Positions 48,490-56,029 of a stretch of 64,000 nucleotides of DNA are shown piece by piece. The DNA comes from a virus. The number at the start of each line of letters is the position of its first letter. Positions within the stretch are counted from its first letter, which is position 1. The notes beneath the pieces are model-generated. The model had not been told where the DNA came from. It ran no database searches and saw only the letters and a program-made list of their open reading frames with translations. The position numbers and the translations under genes were made by a program. The stretch spans positions 1 through 64,000 of the IMG/VR virus record IMGVR_UViG_3300030044_000016; one strand, given 5' to 3'.

Positions 48490-50850
48490 ATGGCCTCGAC
48501 TACTGTTGCACGACTAATTTTTGACTCTATTGTTCCCGAGAAGTATAGGGCTGATCTACCCCCCGATCAGCCCATCGGGAGCAAAGAGGTCAAAGATATC
48601 CTTCAGCAAGTAGCTGAGCAGGATCCTGATAAGTATCGGGACATTTCTTTCAAGCTCTTGCGCCTTGGGTCAAAGGGTGCGGTTGAGACTGGCAGCTCGT
48701 TCTCTATGAACGACCTTGCATCCCCCATCGACAAAGACAAGTTGATGGATGAGGTGTCCCAGAAGGAGCGTGGTATCTTTGGAGACAAAGGTCTGGATCA
48801 GGACAAAAGAGAGCAAGCCCTCGTAAAGCTCTACGATCACTACTCCAACAAGATGCCAGGGATGATCTTTGATGCATCTATGGCAAAGGGATCAAACCTT
48901 GCTAGGATGGTTGCATCAGGTGCTCGTGGTAATAAAGCCCAGCTCAATAGTAATATTGGATCCGATTTCTTGGTGGTTGATCAAAACAACAAGCCAGTAC
49001 CTATTGGTATTAAGAATTCCTACACAGAGGGATTGAACCCTGCTGAATACTTTGCTGCGTCATATGGAACTCGTGCTGGCCTAATATCAACGAAATTCTC
49101 AACAATGCATTCAGGATTTTTGAGTAAACAACTCAATTCTTCAATGTTAGATCTTATAGTGACGCAGCATGATTGCGGCACCAAGACTGGGATTCCAGTA
49201 GATATAGATGACGGTGATAACATAGGGTCAGTACTAGCCAAAGATACGTCTGGGCATAAGGCTGGTACCTTACTAACTTCAAAGATTATTGGTGACATAA
49301 AAAAATCGGGTAAGGATAGAATTGTTGTAAGATCTACCTTGACCTGTGAGTCACCTAATGGAATATGCGCAAAGTGTGCTGGGACAAGAGAGAGAGGTGG
49401 GTTCCCTGCCCTTGGAGAAGCAGTTGGGCTGTCTGCTGGATCTTCTGCATCGGAGCCTTTAAGCCAAATGCAACTATCTAAAAAGCACTGTTTATCAAAA
49501 GGAACATTGGTTAGGATGGCAGATTGGACAACAAAAGAAATACAAGACGTTCGGACTGGGGATTTTGTCCTTGGATCTGATATTAATGGCAATACATTCC
49601 CATCTGAGGTGCTAAATGTTTTTGATAATGGGAATAGAGTGTGCCAGCGGTACACGTTCAGCATAAACAATCTCGGAAGGACAAGTGTTGTTTGTACGGC
49701 TGACCACAAGATTCTATCTCGTTGGTACAAAAGTATGTGTGCTGGGGATGACCTAAATTGGACAAATCAAGTTTTGCCTATTGGTACTAAGACCAATAAG
49801 TTTTATGGAGTATTACCAATGGGATTTACTTCTGTCGGATTGAGAGATGAACCATTTGATTGTGTGGTAGATTGCAGAAAGCTCAGGCGCGTTGGCATTG
49901 AGGAGATGGGTAGTGTACCTACATTTGATATAGAAGTGGGTCACCCAGATCACCTATTTGTTCTTGCAAATGGACTTGTTGTTTCTAATTCAGCAGGCGT
50001 TGCCAACTCGTCCAAAGCTACAGGATTCAAGGCTATCAATGCTTTGTTTCAAGTCCCAGACACTTTCCCAGACAAAGCCTCTCTGTCGGAACACGATGGA
50101 CAGGTTGACAAGATCGAAACGATGCCACAGGGTGGGTTCAATGTATCTATTGGTGGGCACAAGCACTATGTATCTCCAGACCACCAGGTTCTGGTAAAGC
50201 ATGGTGATAAGTTAGAGGCTGGGGACAGAATTTCTACCGGTACAATTAATCCATCTGATGTTGTTCGACTGAAGGGGATCGGAGCGGGACGTTTAAATCT
50301 CTTAAAGCAGGTACAAGACACTTTCAGCGAGAGTGGAATTCCTATGCTCAGAAGGAATGCTGAGGTGTTGGTTCGTGGCATTGTAGATCACGTCAGGATC
50401 AACGACTCTGACGAGACAAACTCCTATCTGCCCGATGAGACAGTTGAGTACAGTGCCTTCAGCAAGGACTACAAGCCCCACAGGGATTCTGTTGTCATGC
50501 ACCCAACCAAAGCACTCAATCACTATCTAGAGGCTCCTGTGATGCACTACAGCATCGGTACAAGGATTACTCCTAGTGTTGCCAAGAATCTTGGAGACAT
50601 GGGTGAGGATCAGGTTCTAGTTAGCCATCACAAGCCAGCCTTTGAGCCTCACATGGTTCGACTGATGGAAAACCCATCCCACGACAAGGATTGGATGTCC
50701 CAGATGGGTACGTCCTATGTGCAGAAGAATCTCAAGAAGAACGTCATCAGTGGCGATGTCTACTCAGACATCCACGGGACAAACCCAATCCCTGCCCTCG
50801 CGTACGGGAAAGAGTTTGGAAAGCCACCCAAAGGTACAGTAGGGTACTAA
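48490..50850 (+). CDS. RNA polymerase beta' subunit, C-terminal part, with mini-intein, 786 aa
   Basis: TTVARLIFDSIVP (4-16) matches beta' TTVGRAILWMIVP. SGARGNKAQ (~143-151) and EGLNPAEYFAASYGTRAGL (~181-199) match the bridge-helix region. All four zinc-site cysteines are kept (Cys229; Cys286, Cys293, Cys296 in CESPNGICAKC). GEAVGLSAGSSASEPLSQMQ aligns with [20 protein letters not shown]. The sequence then reaches LSKKH, whose His aligns with trigger-loop His936 of E. coli. An intein (334-500) follows, then SAGVANSSK and the C-terminal jaw/clamp part (DVVRLKGIGAGRLNLL, AEVLVRGIVDHV). Mature product about 619 aa. With the fusion protein it reconstitutes beta'. Confidence 0.92.
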   Translation: MASTTVARLIFDSIVPEKYRADLPPDQPIGSKEVKDILQQVAEQDPDKYRDISFKLLRLGSKGAVETGSSFSMNDLASPIDKDKLMDEVSQKERGIFGDKGLDQDKREQALVKLYDHYSNKMPGMIFDASMAKGSNLARMVASGARGNKAQLNSNIGSDFLVVDQNNKPVPIGIKNSYTEGLNPAEYFAASYGTRAGLISTKFSTMHSGFLSKQLNSSMLDLIVTQHDCGTKTGIPVDIDDGDNIGSVLAKDTSGHKAGTLLTSKIIGDIKKSGKDRIVVRSTLTCESPNGICAKCAGTRERGGFPALGEAVGLSAGSSASEPLSQMQLSKKHCLSKGTLVRMADWTTKEIQDVRTGDFVLGSDINGNTFPSEVLNVFDNGNRVCQRYTFSINNLGRTSVVCTADHKILSRWYKSMCAGDDLNWTNQVLPIGTKTNKFYGVLPMGFTSVGLRDEPFDCVVDCRKLRRVGIEEMGSVPTFDIEVGHPDHLFVLANGLVVSNSAGVANSSKATGFKAINALFQVPDTFPDKASLSEHDGQVDKIETMPQGGFNVSIGGHKHYVSPDHQVLVKHGDKLEAGDRISTGTINPSDVVRLKGIGAGRLNLLKQVQDTFSESGIPMLRRNAEVLVRGIVDHVRINDSDETNSYLPDETVEYSAFSKDYKPHRDSVVMHPTKALNHYLEAPVMHYSIGTRITPSVAKNLGDMGEDQVLVSHHKPAFEPHMVRLMENPSHDKDWMSQMGTSYVQKNLKKNVISGDVYSDIHGTNPIPALAYGKEFGKPPKGTVGY
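49489..49989 (+). other. Mini-intein in the beta' trigger loop, 167 aa
   Basis: Residues 334-500. Block A begins with Cys1 (CLSKGTLVRMADW, then VRTGDFVLG), block B is VVCTADHKILSR with a proper TxxH, and blocks F/G are FDIEVGHPDHLFVLANGLVVSN; the +1 residue is Ser. No LAGLIDADG or HNH motif, so it is an endonuclease-free mini-intein. The penultimate residue is Ser instead of His, as in the other intein. Excision joins LSKKH to SAGVANSS, restoring the trigger-loop alignment. Confidence 0.92.
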
Positions 50851-51179
50851 GCCTTAAACAAGTGGGCTATGGCAGACGGGAGGCTTTCCTCGAATTTTGC
50901 CCTAAGAACAGCATTAGATCTAGTTTCTGGATAGTTGAACTGAGGGAAGTTCTTCTCTAGGTGAGAGATATATGTATGGGCGTGTCTAGCTGCTTCCTCT
51001 AGGAACTGAAGGGAAGAGTGTCCCCCTGTTGATATCTGATCTATGTTATGGAGAGTGGCAGATGGGGTTGGGTGGTAAAATGCCTGAACTGAATCTTTGA
51101 ATACTTTTAGGGCATTTTCAGCATTTTCTCTTTGGGGTATATAAGGATCTGGATCGCTAGGAAGAAAACTGGTTTGCAT
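50847..51179 (-). CDS. Hypothetical minus-strand protein, 110 aa
   Basis: Convergent with beta'-C; the two stop codons overlap (TAG complement 50847-50849 against TAA 50848-50850). The protein is His/Pro-rich and helical (RENAENALKVFKDSVQAFYHP, FLEEAARHAHTYISHLEKNF, cited in part) with no known motif. No + strand gene fits the 360-bp gap, and the frame is open across it, so it is probably real. Its start would face the MNKYA gene at 51213 divergently. Confidence 0.6.
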   Translation of the reverse strand: MQTSFLPSDPDPYIPQRENAENALKVFKDSVQAFYHPTPSATLHNIDQISTGGHSSLQFLEEAARHAHTYISHLEKNFPQFNYPETRSNAVLRAKFEESLPSAIAHLFKA

Positions 51180-51212
51180 TTCTCTATATTAATAGATAAT
51201 ATTTAAAAATCC

Positions 51213-52586
51213 ATGAACAAATACGCCCATACCTACTTCAGTGAGGTGACTACAAAGTTGGCGGGGGTCGCAGAGATTTTATCAAAAGCCATTCCCGCTA
51301 TTACCTCTGGAGGATTTAAGGCATTTGATTCTGTGGGTAGGGCGATTGGGGAAAACCCAGGACTAGAGCAGAAGCTTAGGGGAATTAGTCAATACAGTTT
51401 GGTAGACAAGACCAATCAGCTAAAAAATACAATTGGTGGGGCTGTGGGCATGGGCACCCTTGGGGCTGGTATATCTGGAGTGGCAAATACCCCAAGTATA
51501 CTTTCTAGCGATGAAGACACAATGAGCAAGGCAAAGTCCATAAGTCAATCTATTGGAAGTGGATTTGCTGAGGGGGCAGTTCCTGGCGCTCTGGCTGGTA
51601 GATTCTTACCAAAGGTGATCCAGCGTGGCATTGGAAGGGCTATGACCAACTCCATTGTACCTATTTCCTATGAGGCGGAGGAGCACGCCAAGAATGTTGC
51701 TGGATCAAAGCCCATGGATTACCTAAGGGCCTTTTTAAAAGATCAGCCAATGGATCATGTAGTGAATAGCCCAGAGAGTGGTGCATGGAACTTTGGATCT
51801 GCTGGGTATGGTGACAAGGATTCTATCTACAGAATGGGGGCTAGGCATCAGATGTATAGAGACATGTTCGACCTTCCGGCTAGAGAACAATCGCTTGGCG
51901 CATTAAATCTGAGTAGGGTGGAGCCTAGTGGTAGTAAGGTGTACGGATTTAATCCTAATGACCCAAGAGGAAGGTATGCAATAAATGAGGTGAAAGAGAA
52001 TCTGCAGGAAGGGTTCGGCACAGCACATGGTACGAGAGATTACGTTGGTAACAAGGCCGTAGCAGGCAATCCGCTATTTGCGACACAGTCTACGATGGGG
52101 GGATATCACATCGCCCCAGATGGCACCTACAGAGACGAATGGGATATTGGATTGGGGGACGGCAATAAGATAGACAGTGGGACAAATCTCCTTAGAGGAA
52201 TTGCCAATATGTTTACTCAGCCAAGTGCCATAGAGGGCAAAACTATTTCCCAGGGTGAGGCACTCTCTAAGTACAAAGGGGAGCTTGGATCACTTGATGA
52301 TTCGTTCTATAAGAACCCATCTGACGGCACAGACATTAGGGACCTAATAGCCAAATCAAACAATACTGATCGTACAAATGTAAACAATTATATCTCTAAT
52401 ATAGATATGACTGGTAATGCAGGCAGGAAGGCTAAGATCAGGGCGCAGCTCGTATCAATGCTCGGGAAAAAAGATTTTGACCCCAAAGGGATCAACTTGG
52501 GCAAGAGAATTTACACTTCTCCAGAAGATGACTTGCTAGAAGACCCTAGTGAGACCCAAGAGATAGATGATTGGGCTGACAAGTAA
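51213..52586 (+). CDS. Virion-type protein with MNKYA tag, 457 aa
   Basis: Starts MNKYAHTYFSEVTTKLA, nearly the same as the starts at 39439 and 56030. Gly-rich hydrophobic segments at ~73-90 (GGAVGMGTLGAGISGVA) and ~115-135 (GSGFAEGAVPGALAGRFLPK), then a long soluble part with Gly/Asn/Asp-rich character (SGSKVYGFNPNDPRGRYA). Possibly an ejected virion protein. The upstream gap is AT-rich (TTAATAGATAATATT) and could hold divergent promoters. Confidence 0.65.
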   Translation: MNKYAHTYFSEVTTKLAGVAEILSKAIPAITSGGFKAFDSVGRAIGENPGLEQKLRGISQYSLVDKTNQLKNTIGGAVGMGTLGAGISGVANTPSILSSDEDTMSKAKSISQSIGSGFAEGAVPGALAGRFLPKVIQRGIGRAMTNSIVPISYEAEEHAKNVAGSKPMDYLRAFLKDQPMDHVVNSPESGAWNFGSAGYGDKDSIYRMGARHQMYRDMFDLPAREQSLGALNLSRVEPSGSKVYGFNPNDPRGRYAINEVKENLQEGFGTAHGTRDYVGNKAVAGNPLFATQSTMGGYHIAPDGTYRDEWDIGLGDGNKIDSGTNLLRGIANMFTQPSAIEGKTISQGEALSKYKGELGSLDDSFYKNPSDGTDIRDLIAKSNNTDRTNVNNYISNIDMTGNAGRKAKIRAQLVSMLGKKDFDPKGINLGKRIYTSPEDDLLEDPSETQEIDDWADK

Positions 52587-52605
52587 GGGTAGGTAATTTA
52601 AGCCC

Positions 52606-52628
52606 ACTTTCGGGCATAATATAATGGA
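52606..52628 (+). promoter_or_regulatory. Putative promoter, CATAAT-type motif
   Basis: CTTTCGGGCATAATATAATGG follows a small GCCC/GGGC hairpin after the previous gene and precedes the small-gene cluster at 52669. It is the closest match to the motif shared with 29005 and 37366. Confidence 0.45.
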
Positions 52629-52668
52629 TATAGCTATTATTTGAATAGCTACTAACAACCACCATTAT

Positions 52669-52809
52669 ATGAGAATACTTATTGGTATGTCAGCACTTGC
52701 CCTCGCGATAGGGGGCGTAATCATTTCCGCTGTCTTTGTTTCTTGCCCCCATATTCCTGGGATCGAACCGTCTAACCCTAAAAATAAAAATGGCAACAAA
52801 AAAGGCTAA
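52669..52809 (+). CDS. Small lipoprotein-like/membrane protein, 46 aa
   Basis: ATG 52669 encodes a 46-aa frame with a hydrophobic helix (ILIGMSALALAIGGVIISAVF) and VSC, a near-lipobox, then a short Pro/Asn/Lys tail. Overlaps the next gene by 20 bases. Probably a lipidated or membrane-anchored micro-protein; the Phe at -3 makes lipidation uncertain. Confidence 0.5.
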   Translation: MRILIGMSALALAIGGVIISAVFVSCPHIPGIEPSNPKNKNGNKKG

Positions 52810-53047
52810 GAAGCCAATAGCAAAAAGGAAGCCGGTCAAGGAAGATGATGAATCTGTTGCTGGGCCATTCGACACACCATTTGATATGTGTGTGAGAGGG
52901 CTACAGAGAACTGCAGAAATTTTGGACCCATATACTCCAGGTGGAATGGATTACGTGAAAATCAATGTCATTGCTTTTTGCGTCATTCTACCTATCGTAT
53001 TGGCAACATCAATCGGTATAAACATCCACTACATAACAAAAAAGTGA
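52790..53047 (+). CDS. Membrane protein with basic N-terminus, 85 aa
   Basis: I use ATG 52790 (MATKKAKKPIAKRKP), not the in-frame TTG at 52736. A Lys-rich N-terminus precedes an amphipathic part and one C-terminal membrane helix (INVIAFCVILPIVLATSIGI). Its last codon region overlaps the next gene's GTG (GTGA). Confidence 0.55.
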   Translation: MATKKAKKPIAKRKPVKEDDESVAGPFDTPFDMCVRGLQRTAEILDPYTPGGMDYVKINVIAFCVILPIVLATSIGINIHYITKK

Positions 53048-53262
53048 ATACATTAGTAAAAATCGCAACAAGCATCGGACTAGTGATTCTTGCGATCTAC
53101 GTAGTCGGTATAGTCATCACTGCCTTTATAAACATCGTAGCCGGATTAGCCATGGTGGCGTTCGGTGTAGTTATATTGATAGCAATCTATGCATTGGGAG
53201 CTGCGGGTGCAGCTCTACTAAACAAAAACACAACAAACAACCCAACAAGCACAAATGAGTAA
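53044..53262 (+). CDS. Small two-helix membrane protein, 72 aa
   Basis: GTG 53044 overlaps the upstream TGA. Nearly all hydrophobic (IGLVILAIYVVGIVITAFI, then IVAGLAMVAFGVVILIAIYAL), with a polar Asn/Thr tail: two membrane helices. Holin-like size; no evidence for function. Confidence 0.6.
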   Translation: MNTLVKIATSIGLVILAIYVVGIVITAFINIVAGLAMVAFGVVILIAIYALGAAGAALLNKNTTNNPTSTNE

Positions 53263-53440
53263 ACTACTCGCAGTCATATTTGGATTGGCAGCATCCGCAT
53301 CAGTCCCCGGCATCAAGGTCGCTAAGAGGTGGTCGAATACCGGAGGTTATGGCTCCGGCAAGTCGGTCACTAAGACCAAGCGATACGAAAAAGGTCGTCG
53401 TAAGATGGCCAAGATGTCCAAGAGGGCAAACCGTCGATAA
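53255..53440 (+). CDS. Small basic protein, 61 aa
   Basis: Overlaps the previous gene by 8 bases. A short hydrophobic N-terminus (LLAVIFGLAASASVPG) followed by a strongly basic tail (TKTKRYEKGRRKMAKMSKR). Could be an exported or membrane-interacting DNA-binding peptide. Unrecognised. Confidence 0.55.
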   Translation: MSKLLAVIFGLAASASVPGIKVAKRWSNTGGYGSGKSVTKTKRYEKGRRKMAKMSKRANRR

Positions 53441-53445
53441 CCATT

Positions 53446-53670
53446 ATGGAATACGACGAGCTAAACCAACTTGGTGCACGAAAGCAAAATGGATCCTGCG
53501 TTTCCATAGCAATCGAGGAGGGGTATGCTCCTGATCGCCGTGGGGGTGTAGATACCACTAAGATGAAGGAAAAGATGAACGAGCGACTTGAGAAATCTGG
53601 CGTTCAAGGAAAGACCCCCATGAGGATGGGCCACTTCGGCAACCGAAAGGGAGCCAAGAAGGAGGAGTAG
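53446..53670 (+). CDS. Hypothetical small protein, 74 aa
   Basis: ATG 53446, 5 bases after the preceding stop. Hydrophilic, with Gly/Lys-rich C-terminus (MRMGHFGNRKGAKKEE). Last gene before a terminator. Unrecognised. Confidence 0.55.
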   Translation: MEYDELNQLGARKQNGSCVSIAIEEGYAPDRRGGVDTTKMKEKMNERLEKSGVQGKTPMRMGHFGNRKGAKKEE

Positions 53671-53682
53671 GTTCAAAAAAGA

Positions 53683-53713
53683 GCAAGCGAGGTTTTCTCG
53701 CTTGCTTTTTTTT
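53683..53713 (+). terminator. Rho-independent terminator
   Basis: GCAAGCGAG (53683-53691) pairs perfectly with CTCGCTTGC (53697-53705) around GTTTT, followed by eight T. The T run continues into AGCTGCCAG, the third copy of the post-terminator string. Confidence 0.9.
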
Positions 53714-53784
53714 AGCTGCCAGCTAAGATAGGAAAAGAAATACCTTTTATGCCGATCACTGTTAGTGCACAATAATCTCAAACC

Positions 53785-56028
53785 ATGCCATCTCCACTCC
53801 AACAAGTCGAAACAAACCTAGCAGAAATTGCGGTTTCTCAGGTCTCAGAAAAGAATCCTAATCTTCTTAATTACTACCTCGGTTTCGATCTCATCGACAA
53901 GAACGATGATGGGACTAGGGCTGCTGGAATTATGGGGTTTAAGATCGGTGGCCAGTTAATTTATATTCCAGTATTCTTCCTAAATGGCAAGGTTCGCGGC
54001 ATGGAGGTTATGTATCTTAAAAATACCGACACCTTTGTTGCTAACAACGAACAGTGGGTGAACTACATTGCTTCTCAGAACCCAACCGACATCGGAGGCC
54101 CTTCTGACAGCAAGAGCAAGAACACTAGCGGAGAAACAAACAACTCCCTTCGTATCTTCTCCCGCCCTCCTGCTAGTGCAAACAGCAAGGCTGCTTCTGT
54201 CGAGAACATGTTCGATCTCTCTGTCGAAGACTTCATCGACACCAAGATTGCTCTATCTAAACCAGAGCACGATCTGGTTGACTTCCTCAAGCAGGCTGGT
54301 TGGAATACATATAAGAATTTTGTAAAGATGGCTACGGATGAGCCAAGGATCTTCCAGGCTGTATCTAACATCTACAATCTTGATGATCTAAAAATTCAGT
54401 TCCCCGCAGACAAGATTGCTGCCAATCAGTCAGGCGTTGAGACAAACAAGCGCAGTGTTAAAACTATCACCCTTGTTAGCTCTAGTGACATAATGGGTTG
54501 CCCAGAAGACTATTGCGACATGGACAGCAAAGAAAAGGAGAAGGTTGTCTCTAAGGGCTACTCCATCAAAGATTTGCGTGCAGAAGAGGAGAAGAGCGAC
54601 CTCTACCTCGGAGACTTCCGAAAGGAATTCAACCAAGTCACAGAGAGTGGTTACTATCAGATTCTCAACAAAAACTCCCAGCTTGTTAAAGCCCTGGTGT
54701 TTGTTAATGTATCACCTATTAGTGGTCGCCGCGTTCACAACTCCAAGGGGTTTGAGCCCCAGCTTGTAATTGACCCTAAGACCGGGGCACATAACTGGTC
54801 TAAGCAGCCAGTTTATTTCCGAAGTGGAGTTTCAACAGATAAGATCGAAGAGGATGCAAAGTCCGAGATTTTGGACAAGAGTGGAGAAAAGGTCAAAGAC
54901 GCAGAGGTTGGCAAAACCTATGTGATCATTGATTCAAAGCTTGGAGTCTACGGCCCATTTAAGGTTATCAACAAGACTACAGACAAGGGTAAGGTTACTT
55001 TTGTTGGTCGTCAGGAGCACATCAGCTATCCATCTCATTGGCTACTTAGAGATGCAGGTAGCCCTAGTTATGGATGCTACTCAGAAGATTATTCTGATGA
55101 GGACCACGACAGCAAAATCTCTATTAAGCTTGTAGACAGAGAAACAGGCCCAGTTGAATACTCCAGGCACATCGTTTATGTTCCTAAGGACGCAAAGGTT
55201 GTTGAACTTAAGAACGCACATGACTTCTCTAGCATGGAGCAGGGGCATGAGATTACAGACCTTGTTGAGCCAGGTTGCGACGCTGCTCTATATTCTGCCC
55301 TATCCTCCAATGACGGAGCAATGGTGGTTATTGAGAAGTCCGCCAGCTTCGATGTTAAGGTTTGTCTCTATGATGTGAGCAAGACCTTCCGTGAGCGCGG
55401 AGAAGTTGTCCTAGACCTCATGAGCCGAGCCAACCTCTCAGAGAGTGCTGCTGAAAAGTTTGCCGCTGAAATTTTTGAAAAGAAAGCTGGAAGAGCTACA
55501 GGATGGACCCTACCCCGCTCTCAAGTTAAGTTTGCTTATCCAGACATGATGGACCCTCAGGGGTACATGGGCGCTGGGCGAGATGGGACTCCAGAGCAGA
55601 CAGAACAGGCTGAACGTCAGGAGATGATACCAGCCAGCACAGGGCCTCAGCCTGCCACAGAGCAGGGCATCGGAGACTGGAATCAACCATCTGCTGACGA
55701 CATCGACTTCCTACAGAGAGCAAGCGACAGCAACTCCCGTCAGGTCTTTGATCCAGCTATGATCGGTGTGATGGTTCGTACTTCTCGCTCTCAAGCGATT
55801 GTTGCGGATTACATCCCAGAGCTGGTTGATAACCTTGACCGTATGTGCCGACTCATTCTTCTGTTCTATTGGCACAATGCTGAATTTGCTGACGAGTATG
55901 GAATTGACGAAATGGCCGACTTCGAGGATCTGATTCTGTCTACCATCAAGTCTACCTCCAAGGTTGTTCTGTTCTTGAAACAGAAGGCTGTTGAAAGCTC
56001 CACAGGACAGACTGACGTTCTCGAATAA
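53785..56028 (+). CDS. Large virion-type protein, 747 aa
   Basis: Starts ATG 53785 after a TTAGTGCACAATAAT region resembling that before 48490. The N-terminal domain (GIMGFKIGGQLIYIPVFFLNGKVRG) is beta-rich, the centre is alpha/beta and charged, and the C-terminal ~190 residues are helical. No enzyme motif. Size and position in the virion cluster suggest a structural or internal protein. Confidence 0.65.
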   Translation: MPSPLQQVETNLAEIAVSQVSEKNPNLLNYYLGFDLIDKNDDGTRAAGIMGFKIGGQLIYIPVFFLNGKVRGMEVMYLKNTDTFVANNEQWVNYIASQNPTDIGGPSDSKSKNTSGETNNSLRIFSRPPASANSKAASVENMFDLSVEDFIDTKIALSKPEHDLVDFLKQAGWNTYKNFVKMATDEPRIFQAVSNIYNLDDLKIQFPADKIAANQSGVETNKRSVKTITLVSSSDIMGCPEDYCDMDSKEKEKVVSKGYSIKDLRAEEEKSDLYLGDFRKEFNQVTESGYYQILNKNSQLVKALVFVNVSPISGRRVHNSKGFEPQLVIDPKTGAHNWSKQPVYFRSGVSTDKIEEDAKSEILDKSGEKVKDAEVGKTYVIIDSKLGVYGPFKVINKTTDKGKVTFVGRQEHISYPSHWLLRDAGSPSYGCYSEDYSDEDHDSKISIKLVDRETGPVEYSRHIVYVPKDAKVVELKNAHDFSSMEQGHEITDLVEPGCDAALYSALSSNDGAMVVIEKSASFDVKVCLYDVSKTFRERGEVVLDLMSRANLSESAAEKFAAEIFEKKAGRATGWTLPRSQVKFAYPDMMDPQGYMGAGRDGTPEQTEQAERQEMIPASTGPQPATEQGIGDWNQPSADDIDFLQRASDSNSRQVFDPAMIGVMVRTSRSQAIVADYIPELVDNLDRMCRLILLFYWHNAEFADEYGIDEMADFEDLILSTIKSTSKVVLFLKQKAVESSTGQTDVLE

Positions 56029-56029
56029 T

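Noticed and set aside
49020-49730. 236-aa minus-strand frame inside beta'-C
   Set aside because: Antisense shadow across highly conserved polymerase motifs.
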